DNA of 22,520 bases from a bacterium (GTDB lineage Bacteria > Verrucomicrobiota > Kiritimatiellia > UBA8416): positions 1 to 22,520 of the forward strand of contig JAIFLS010000050.1 in NCBI GenBank assembly GCA_020048935.1, written 5' to 3'. Shown piece after piece: positions 1 through 5,734 of this stretch (position 1 is the first letter of the stretch; each line of letters opens with the position of its first letter). The notes below the pieces were generated by a model that was not told where the DNA came from, did no database searches, and saw only the letters and a list, made by a program, of their open reading frames with translations. A program made the translations under genes and the position numbers.

Positions 1-718
1 CCGCATAGATGGTCCACTCGTCGCCGTTCTCGATGATCTCACCGACGCGCACCGCCAGATCGTGGGGCAGCTCGTCGTGCAGGACCTTGAAGTATTTTTC
101 GCGGATCACATCGCCGATCGCCAGCTTGCGCGGGAAATCCGTCAGCATTTCCTCGGGAAAGAGCGCGGGGCCCTCCGGGACGGCATCGAACAGGACCGAC
201 AACAGATCGTCAATACCGGCGCCGCTGACAGCCGATACCGGCATCCACAACGCCACCGCCTCGCCACGGCATCGCTCCCAGGCCTGGCGATAAGCCTGCT
301 CGTATGGCCAATTGAGATCACGCTTGTTCAGGACAAAGACCAGATTGAGCTCCGAGCCGGCCAGTTTGCGCATCCAGCCCTCGTCCTCGTCCCGCATCGC
401 TGTGGACGGGTCCAGCACCAGGGCGGCGACATCCGCCCCCGCGATCGAAGCACGGGCGGTGCGGTTCATGATTTTTCCCAGGTCGTAGGTGGCCTTGTGG
501 ACACCGGGGGTATCCATGAAGACAAGCTGGCCGCGCACCTCGGTATGCACGGCACGCACCATGTTGCGCGTGGTCTGCGCCACGGGACTGACAATGCTGA
601 CCTTGTCACCAAGCATCGCATTCAGCAGCGAGGACTTGCCTACATTGGCCCGCCCCACCAAAGCCACCATGCCGCACCGGAATCCATCCGCCACACCGTC
701 CATCTGCAATGCCTGCAT
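1..718 (-). CDS. era: GTPase Era, C-terminus cut by window edge
   Basis: Era is an essential Ras-like GTPase that binds the 3' end of 16S rRNA through a KH domain and assists 30S maturation. The visible 239 residues contain G1 GRANVGKS (22-29), the switch I segment around QTTRN (48-52), G3 DTPG (69-72), G4 NKRD (131-134) and G5 beginning SAVSGAG (162-168). Then comes the Era-type linker into the KH domain, with IREKYF near 205 and HDELPHDLAV near 214. The reading frame is open at position 1, so most of the KH domain lies outside the window. The ATG at 718-716 overlaps the tsaD stop by one base (TGATG), which implies translational coupling. G1 has Ala where Era usually has Pro (GRPNVGKS); this should not abolish GTP binding. 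A relative such as Der is unlikely, because only one G domain is present and an Era-like C-terminus follows it. Confidence 0.93.
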   Translation of the reverse strand, partial: MQALQMDGVADGFRCGMVALVGRANVGKSSLLNAMLGDKVSIVSPVAQTTRNMVRAVHTEVRGQLVFMDTPGVHKATYDLGKIMNRTARASIAGADVAALVLDPSTAMRDEDEGWMRKLAGSELNLVFVLNKRDLNWPYEQAYRQAWERCRGEAVALWMPVSAVSGAGIDDLLSVLFDAVPEGPALFPEEMLTDFPRKLAIGDVIREKYFKVLHDELPHDLAVRVGEIIENGDEWTIYA

Positions 719-1770
719 CAATACGCCTCCAATACCGACAGGTTCGGGCACACATCGCGGGCCGCGACCGCTTCGCCACGCCCGCCGAGCCCCAGCCCGG
801 CGACGGCGGCGATCATCGCCGCGTTATCGCCGCAATAGGCTGGCGCGGTCAGCAGCAGTTGCCTGCCCTCGCGCGCCAGCGTGGACGCCAGAATCCCGCG
901 CAACCGGCTGTTGAGCGACACCCCGCCCCCCACCGCGAGCATTCCAGTACCGCACGCCTCCATGGCGTCCGTCACCCGCCGTAGCAGGGCCTCGACAATC
1001 GCCTCCTGGTAGCTGGCCGCCACATCCCTCAGGCGCTGTCCACCATCCGGCGCCAGCGGAAACGCCTCCAGATAATAGCGCAAGGCCGTCTTCAAGCCGC
1101 TGAAGCTGAAACAAAACCGTGGATCCAGCCCGCCCGTCCAGGATTTCGCATCCACGCGGCCGCGCGGGAATCGCACATAACGCGGATCGCCTTCACGCGC
1201 CAGCCGGTCCAGCGCCGGTCCTCCCGGATACCCGAGCCCGAGCAGATTCGCACCCTTGTCAAAAGCCTCCCCCGCCGCATCATCGATCGTCTGCCCCAGC
1301 AACTCGCACCGGCCGGGGGCATCCACCCTCACCAGGCAGGTGTGCCCACCCGAGACGATCAGCGAGACAAACGGGCAGACCGCCGCCGGATCCGGCATGC
1401 CCGGCGACAGGAACGGCGAGAACAGGTGACCCTGCAAATGATTGACCGCAACCAGCGGAACATCCAGCCGGAGACTGAGCGCCTTGGCGGAGGCCAAGCC
1501 AACCAGCAGAGAGCTGGCCAGACCGGGCCCGTATGTCACCGCCACGGCATCGATCGACTCCCAACCGATCCCCGCCTGCGCGATCGCGTCAGCAATCACT
1601 GTCGGCAACGCGCGCACATGCTCGCGGCAGGCGATCTCGGGCACCACCCCTCCATAAGGACCGTGCAGCGCGATCTGGCTCGAGACCGAATTGGAAAGAA
1701 CCCGGCAGGGGGTCTCCACCACGGCAGCCGCGGATTCATCGCAGGAGCTCTCGATGCCGAGAATGATCAC
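718..1770 (-). CDS. tsaD: tRNA N6-threonylcarbamoyladenosine synthesis protein TsaD
   Basis: TsaD (Gcp/YgjD) transfers the threonylcarbamoyl group from threonylcarbamoyl-AMP to A37 of ANN-decoding tRNAs, acting in the cytoplasm with TsaB and TsaE. The 350-residue product matches the family length (about 340). It begins with the ASKHA phosphate loop LGIESSCDES (4-13), has the YGGVVPEIACREH motif (39-51), and has metal ligands H111 and H115 in NHLQGH, the same numbering as E. coli. SGGHTC, the FSFSGLKTA segment and a C-terminal GDNAAMIAA block carrying the metal-binding Asp are also present. The start codon is GTG at 1770-1768. It overlaps the protease stop codon by four bases (GTGA), so translation is probably coupled. 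The gene is complete, with no missing key residue. Confidence 0.97.
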   Translation of the reverse strand: MIILGIESSCDESAAAVVETPCRVLSNSVSSQIALHGPYGGVVPEIACREHVRALPTVIADAIAQAGIGWESIDAVAVTYGPGLASSLLVGLASAKALSLRLDVPLVAVNHLQGHLFSPFLSPGMPDPAAVCPFVSLIVSGGHTCLVRVDAPGRCELLGQTIDDAAGEAFDKGANLLGLGYPGGPALDRLAREGDPRYVRFPRGRVDAKSWTGGLDPRFCFSFSGLKTALRYYLEAFPLAPDGGQRLRDVAASYQEAIVEALLRRVTDAMEACGTGMLAVGGGVSLNSRLRGILASTLAREGRQLLLTAPAYCGDNAAMIAAVAGLGLGGRGEAVAARDVCPNLSVLEAY

Positions 1771-3089
1771 GAATCGTCCTGTCCGTCAAGGATCAGCAAC
1801 GCCTTGAGCAGGTCAACGCCCCGCTGCAGCGGTTCATCCACAGCATCCGCAAAGGCCTTTTTCTCTTCATCTGAGAACATCGTCGGCGACTCCAGGGACA
1901 CCCGCCGCTGCTGGACACGCATCCATTGCTCACCGGTGACCGGGACCTGTATATCCGGCTCAAGTCCCTTGTTGTGAATAAGCCGGTCGGCTGGCGTGTA
2001 GTAATGAGCGGTTGTCAACCGAATCGCCGACTCTCCATCCGTTTGACTGCGGATCACGCTCTGTACCGAGCCCTTGCCATAGGTCGTCTCGCCAATCAGT
2101 AAGCCGCGGTGGTGGTCCTGGATCGCCCCGGCAACGATTTCCGAGGCACTGGCACTGCCCTTGTTCACCAGCACGACCATCGGCATCGCCGTGTAACGCA
2201 CATCCCCCCCCGCGCGGTATTCCATGCGTTTCCCGAGTTCGCTGCGGCCTTTCGTGGACACGACAACCGCCTTGCGTTCCAGGAACAACTGCGACACCTG
2301 CACCGCCTGGTTCAGCAGCCCGCCGGGGTTGCCACGCAAATCAAGCACCAAGGCCCGCATCCCGTCGGCTTTCAAGGTCTCAAGCGCACTTTGTAGCATG
2401 GCTGCCGTGGGCTCGGCAAACTGTGTCAACCTGACGTAGCCGATGCCGTCGGCGATCAACCGCGCACCCTTGACGCTGGCCACCTCGATAACGTCGCGGA
2501 CAATCTCCACATCCCGCGGCTCCGTGTCCCCGCTGCTGACAATCGCGAGCACCACCGATTCGCCCTTCGCCCCCCGCATCCGGGACACCGCGTCGCGCAG
2601 GGTCATGTTCTCGGTGCTTTCTCCATCGATCTTCATGATCATATCACCGGATTGCAACCCCGCTCGGAACGCGGGGGTATCCTCGATCGGGGCAATCACC
2701 ATCAGCACCCCGTTGCGCTCGCCGATGTGGACGCCGATGCCGCCGTATTGACCGGACGTATCATCAAGCAAATCCTCGTATTCATCGGATTCCATGAAAC
2801 TACTGTGCGGGTCAAGCGAACGTAACAGCCCGTCAATGGCCCCATGCAGCAGCTCCTCGTAAGTGCGTTCGTCGACGTAATGCGTCCTGATCTGCATCAG
2901 CACTTCGGTCAGCAGTTCCATCTGCTGGTAGGCACTTTCCACCGAATCGACCCGGCCGGTGGCCGCCACCGCCTCCGCCGGCGTGGCCCCCGCTGGCACG
3001 TTCGTCACCGCTTCCGACGCGCTTGCACCGGCAGCCAGCATGATAAAAAGCGGCATACCCGCCAACCATAAACAGGTCTTCTTCGTCAT
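1767..3089 (-). CDS. S41 carboxyl-terminal processing protease (CtpA/Prc family)
   Basis: This is an exported serine protease that trims or degrades envelope proteins from their C-termini. The 440-residue product starts with a signal peptide (MTKKT, a hydrophobic stretch, AxA near 22-24). Next come the N-terminal helical segment with HYVDERTYEELL and LDPHSSFM, a PDZ domain (about 110-195, with GGIGVHIG and AGLQSGDMI), and the S41 core. The catalytic Ser lies in GSASASE (about 311-317) and the Lys in TYGKGSVQ (about 333-340), the usual Ser-Lys dyad. The ATG is preceded by a good ribosome-binding site (GAGAGGAGATAAATC then ATG). It is the first gene of a ctp-tsaD-era unit with overlapping junctions. 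It is shorter than E. coli Prc and closer in size to CtpA/CtpB. The natural substrate cannot be read from sequence. Confidence 0.95.
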   Translation of the reverse strand: MTKKTCLWLAGMPLFIMLAAGASASEAVTNVPAGATPAEAVAATGRVDSVESAYQQMELLTEVLMQIRTHYVDERTYEELLHGAIDGLLRSLDPHSSFMESDEYEDLLDDTSGQYGGIGVHIGERNGVLMVIAPIEDTPAFRAGLQSGDMIMKIDGESTENMTLRDAVSRMRGAKGESVVLAIVSSGDTEPRDVEIVRDVIEVASVKGARLIADGIGYVRLTQFAEPTAAMLQSALETLKADGMRALVLDLRGNPGGLLNQAVQVSQLFLERKAVVVSTKGRSELGKRMEYRAGGDVRYTAMPMVVLVNKGSASASEIVAGAIQDHHRGLLIGETTYGKGSVQSVIRSQTDGESAIRLTTAHYYTPADRLIHNKGLEPDIQVPVTGEQWMRVQQRRVSLESPTMFSDEEKKAFADAVDEPLQRGVDLLKALLILDGQDDS

Positions 3090-3301
3090 GATTTATCTCC
3101 TCTCAGCAATTAAGTTCCTGATCCACGAGCTCCCTTTCTAGCAGACCCACGTGATAAAAACAACGTGAACCTCGATGCAACGCCCAGCAGTTCGAATTTT
3201 GGTCTCGGGTAGCCTGATGCGAAGCGAGGCTTTTCAAAACAAAGCAATGACCGAATGGAATGGCAACGCTGAATTCCGATGAGTTTATCCCAAGATAAAG
3301 C

Positions 3302-3330
3302 TTGATACTGAAAGTATTTACAGGTAGTTT
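3302..3330 (+). promoter_or_regulatory. Candidate sigma70-type promoter for rpsB
   Basis: TTGATA at 3302-3307 and TAGTTT at 3325-3330 are separated by 17 bases, about 130 bases before the rpsB start. The -35 matches consensus at five of six positions and the -10 at three of six. The location is sensible for an rpsB leader promoter, but this is a by-eye match only. Confidence 0.3.
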
Positions 3331-3414
3331 AGACCTCCAATTCCAGATCAGCAGGTGCTGGTCCGGAGAAGCGAGTGCGTTCTTCCCGCAGGAGAACGTC
3401 AAAGCGGATTCATT

Positions 3415-3436
3415 AAAAAAAAGGCGGGGAACCGCC
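3415..3436. promoter_or_regulatory. A-tract plus GNRA-type hairpin before rpsB; also a minus-strand terminator shape
   Basis: Eight A residues (3415-3422) are followed by GGCGG-GGAA-CCGCC (3423-3436), a 5-bp GC stem closed by a GGAA (GNRA) tetraloop, ending seven bases before the rpsB ribosome-binding site. On the plus strand this is a leader hairpin that could affect rpsB initiation. On the minus strand the same bases read as a GC stem followed by eight T residues, the form of an intrinsic terminator that would stop antisense transcripts leaving rpsB. The sequence alone does not decide between these readings. Confidence 0.45.
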
Positions 3437-3443
3437 GTAATGC

Positions 3444-3449
3444 GAGGAG
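3444..3449 (+). promoter_or_regulatory. Ribosome-binding site fixing the GTG start of rpsB
   Basis: GAGGAG at 3444-3449 lies seven bases before GTG 3457. It picks this GTG over an upstream in-frame ATG at 3355, which would add 34 residues unlike any S2 N-terminus and has no comparable site. Confidence 0.8.
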
Positions 3450-3456
3450 AAAAACT

Positions 3457-4473
3457 GTGGATAACGAGACTATTGCCACCGCCCCTGTGACCATTCGCGA
3501 CCTGCTCGACGCGGGCCTGCACTTCGGCCACCAGACCAAGCGATGGAACCCGAAGATGAAGCCCTTCATCTTCGACAAGCGCAACGGCATCCATATCATC
3601 GACCTGAACAAGAGCATGTTCATGCTGCAGGAATCGGCCAAGTTCGCCCGCGGGATCGGCGAGGCCGGCGGCACGATGCTCATCGTCGGAACCAAGAAGC
3701 AGGCACAGAAGATCGTTAGCGATGTCGCGACCGCCAACGGCCAGCCCTATGTCTCGCACCGCTGGATGGGCGGCATGCTCACCAATGCCGAGACCATCCG
3801 CGCCCGCATCGTCCGCCTCAAGGAACTGGAGCAGGCCGAGAAGACCGGCGAGTTGGATACGATGCACAAGAAGGAGGGCGCCCGAGCCCGCGCCGAACTC
3901 GAGAAACTGCGCCGCAACCTCAGCGGTATCGCCGAGATGCGCAAACGGCCTTCCGTGATGTTCGTCGTGGATATCAACCGCGAGGCCATTGCCATCAAGG
4001 AAGCGAACCGCCTTGGCATTCCAATCATCGCCATGGTCGACACCAACTGCGACCCGGACGCGATCGATTACCCGATCCCGGGCAATGACGACGCCATCCG
4101 CGCCATCCAACTGGTGACCCAGGAAGTGGTCGGTGCCTTCGGCAGCGGCTACGCCAAATACAGGCAGATCGCCGCCGAGGAGGCCCGCGTGAAGGCCGAA
4201 GAGGAAAAACGCATCGCCGCAGAACGCGCCAAGGCAGCCGAGGAAGCCAAGAAGAAGAAGGCTGCTGAAACCAAGGCGATCAGCGAAGCCAAGGCCAAGG
4301 CCAAGACCGAAGCCGATGCCAAGGCCGTTGAAACCGCCAAGGCCAAGAAAGTCGCCAAGGCCGAGGCAGCAGCCAAGGCCGCCGAAGCCGAAGCAACGCC
4401 CGCCGAGGCGGAACCGGCTGCGGATCTGTCAGTGGAAGCCGTCGAAACCGTGGCGGAGACCTCCGCCGAGTAG
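3457..4473 (+). CDS. rpsB: 30S ribosomal protein S2 with long charged C-terminal tail
   Basis: S2 sits between the head and body of the small subunit and binds S1 in many bacteria. The 338-residue product has the hallmark start VTIRDLLDAGLHFGHQT, then RWNPKMKPFIF, GTKKQAQ, SHRWMGGMLTN, and the DTNCDPD and YPIPGNDDA segments near the end of the fold. The fold ends about residue 230. After it comes a tail of roughly 105 residues made almost only of Ala, Lys and Glu, becoming acidic at the end. Standard S2 is about 240 residues. The start is GTG with a strong ribosome-binding site. The gene leads an rpsB-tsf-tRNA unit. The tail looks helical and low-complexity. Its function is unknown. Confidence 0.97.
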   Translation: MDNETIATAPVTIRDLLDAGLHFGHQTKRWNPKMKPFIFDKRNGIHIIDLNKSMFMLQESAKFARGIGEAGGTMLIVGTKKQAQKIVSDVATANGQPYVSHRWMGGMLTNAETIRARIVRLKELEQAEKTGELDTMHKKEGARARAELEKLRRNLSGIAEMRKRPSVMFVVDINREAIAIKEANRLGIPIIAMVDTNCDPDAIDYPIPGNDDAIRAIQLVTQEVVGAFGSGYAKYRQIAAEEARVKAEEEKRIAAERAKAAEEAKKKKAAETKAISEAKAKAKTEADAKAVETAKAKKVAKAEAAAKAAEAEATPAEAEPAADLSVEAVETVAETSAE

Positions 4474-4491
4474 CATGATCCCGCGCCCATT

Positions 4492-4524
4492 CCGGAACGG
4501 CTGGATCAACCCAGCCCGTTCCGG
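4492..4524 (+). promoter_or_regulatory. Strong hairpin between rpsB and tsf
   Basis: CCGGAACGGCTGG pairs with CCAGCCCGTTCCGG across a short ATCAA-type loop, giving about 13 pairs with one bulged base, 18 bases after the rpsB stop. It is followed by CGGCGCTTTAC, without a real T-tract. It therefore looks more like an attenuator, an RNA-stability or a processing hairpin than a full terminator. It could set the rpsB:tsf ratio. Confidence 0.55.
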
Positions 4525-4545
4525 CGGCGCTTTACAGAAACCACA

Positions 4546-4559
4546 ACCGTGATCACGGT
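4546..4559. promoter_or_regulatory. Perfect 14-bp palindrome upstream of tsf
   Basis: ACCGTGATCACGGT is a perfect palindrome 43 bases before the tsf ATG. It could be a dimeric repressor site or a second RNA hairpin stem. I know of no named regulator with this site, and chance cannot be excluded. Confidence 0.35.
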
Positions 4560-4602
4560 GGGCCGTCCACCACATCACATTAACCACGTAAGGATAATTC
4601 AA

Positions 4603-5436
4603 ATGGAAATCACCGCCACACAGGTAAAAGAACTGCGCGACGCCACCGGCGTCAGCATGATGGAATGCAAGAAGGCCCTCGTCGAGTGCAACGGCAACAT
4701 GGCGGAAGCCGTCACCAAGCTGCGCGAGCGCGGCGTCGCCGTGGCCGCCAAGCGTGCCGAGAAGGCCGCCAACCAAGGCATCATTGCCGCCGTGGAATCC
4801 GCGGACGGCAAGACCATTGGTATGGTCGAAGTCAACTGCGAGACCGACTTCGTCGCCCGAAACGACGACTTCAAGGCCTTCGTCAGCAGCGTGGCCAAGA
4901 AATCGATCGAGACCGACAAGCCCCTTTCGGAGCTGCTCAACGACCTGCTGATGGAGAAGATCGCCGCCACTGGCGAGAACCTCAAGATTCGCCGCAACGT
5001 GCGCTACACGCTTGCCGGTACCGGCAAGATCGCCTCCTACATCCACATGGGCGGCAAGGTCGGCGTACTCGTGGAGGTTTCCTGCACCAAGCAGGCAACC
5101 GAAAGCAACGCCTCCTTCAACGACATGGTAAAGGATCTGACACTGCACATTGCCGCCGCCAGCCCGGCCTACCTGACCTCTGCCGAAATTCCCGCAGACG
5201 TCCAGGCAGCCGAGCGCGAGATCTACGCCAAGCAGGTGGAAGGCAAGCCCGCGAACATGGTTGAGAAGATCGTGGACGGCAAAATGGGTAAGTTTTATGC
5301 CGAGACCTGCCTGGTCAACCAGGGCTTCGTCAAGGAGCCGAAACAATCCATCACCGAGCTGCTTGAGGCCGTCGCCAAGCCGCTGGGCGAAACCTTCACG
5401 ATCAAGCGCTTCAAGCGCTACCAGCTCGGGGCATAA
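4603..5436 (+). CDS. tsf: Translation elongation factor Ts
   Basis: EF-Ts is the guanine nucleotide exchange factor that releases GDP from EF-Tu. The 277-residue product (283 in E. coli) has the N-terminal UBA-like module (VKELRDATGVSMMECKKAL, then GNMAEAVTKLRERG), the EF-Tu contact motif TDFVARN (81-87), the core repeats with HMGGKVGVLVEV, and the C-terminal segment ending TIKRFKRYQLGA. The ATG is preceded by GTAAGGATAATTCAA with an AAGGA site. A longer in-frame start at 4549 would add 18 residues with no family resemblance. The gene is the second of the rpsB-tsf-tRNA unit. pyrH and frr, which often follow tsf, are not here. Confidence 0.98.
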   Translation: MEITATQVKELRDATGVSMMECKKALVECNGNMAEAVTKLRERGVAVAAKRAEKAANQGIIAAVESADGKTIGMVEVNCETDFVARNDDFKAFVSSVAKKSIETDKPLSELLNDLLMEKIAATGENLKIRRNVRYTLAGTGKIASYIHMGGKVGVLVEVSCTKQATESNASFNDMVKDLTLHIAAASPAYLTSAEIPADVQAAEREIYAKQVEGKPANMVEKIVDGKMGKFYAETCLVNQGFVKEPKQSITELLEAVAKPLGETFTIKRFKRYQLGA

Positions 5437-5451
5437 ACACCCCGGCGCAAC

Positions 5452-5525
5452 GGGCCCATAGCTCAGTTGGTCAGAGCAGGAGACTCATAATCTCTTGGTC
5501 GCAGGTTCGAGCCCTGCTGGGCCCA
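5452..5525 (+). tRNA. tRNA with CAU anticodon, most likely tRNA-Ile2 (lysidine type)
   Basis: A full cloverleaf folds. The acceptor stem is GGGCCCA/TGGGCCC, the D stem is GCTC/GAGC, and the anticodon stem is GGAGA/TCTCT with loop CTCATAA (anticodon CAT at 5486-5488). The T stem is GCAGG/CCTGC with loop TTCGAGC, and A5525 is the discriminator. The 3' CCA is not encoded exactly (CCC follows). A CAU anticodon fits initiator Met, elongator Met or Ile2. The acceptor pair C1 is not mismatched, so it is not an initiator. C4-G69 and C5-G68 plus the TGGTCGC variable/T-arm segment resemble E. coli tRNA-Ile2, the TilS substrate that reads AUA. Elongator Met remains possible. It lies 15 bases after tsf and is probably cut from the same transcript. 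Confidence 0.93.
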
Positions 5526-5545
5526 CCCCTTCAAAACTCAATAAA

Positions 5546-5581
5546 AAGGCCGTATCTCCTAGGGAATACGGCCTTCTTATT
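5546..5581. terminator. Bidirectional intrinsic terminator
   Basis: AAGGCCGTAT (5546-5555) pairs perfectly with ATACGGCCTT (5566-5575) over a 10-base loop. On the plus strand CTTATT follows, ending the rpsB-tsf-tRNA transcript. On the minus strand the stem is followed by TTTTTATTG, an even better T-tract, which would end the transcript of the convergent esterase gene that stops at 5735. A second short stem, TGGCTG-CAT-CAGCCA (5581-5595), sits next to it. From there to 5734 I see nothing coding. Confidence 0.88.
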
Positions 5582-5734
5582 GGCTGCATCAGCCAAGGAC
5601 AGGAAACAGAATCATCCAAGCGCGCAGACGCCCATGACCGCCAGTATTTTCAACTTAATCATTCACCATTTCTTCTCAATAATGGTTGTGTAAAAATATT
5701 GCCCATTCGAAGCTCATTGACATAACCTACTGCC

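Larger units (their letters stand above)
3090..3456. other. Divergent intergenic region between ctp and rpsB
   Basis: This 367-base AT-richer gap separates the minus-strand protease cluster from the plus-strand rpsB operon. It must hold promoters in both directions and an rpsB leader. I see one moderate plus-strand promoter candidate (3302-3330) and a small GC hairpin next to the rpsB ribosome-binding site (both listed separately). No convincing minus-strand promoter or coding region stands out. Short open frames here read as extensions of rpsB or as its antisense, without recognisable content. Confidence 0.6.

Noticed and set aside
3355..3456. 34-residue N-terminal extension of S2 from ATG 3355
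   Set aside because: It has no S2 resemblance, and GTG 3457 has a strong ribosome-binding site and the family start.
3103..5346. Long antisense open frames opposite rpsB and tsf
   Set aside because: They lie wholly opposite strongly recognised genes, have no ribosome-binding sites and show only mirror composition of the GC-rich sense codons.
5452..5525. Initiator tRNA-fMet
   Set aside because: The first acceptor pair is a normal G-C and the anticodon stem lacks the three consecutive G-C pairs typical of initiators.
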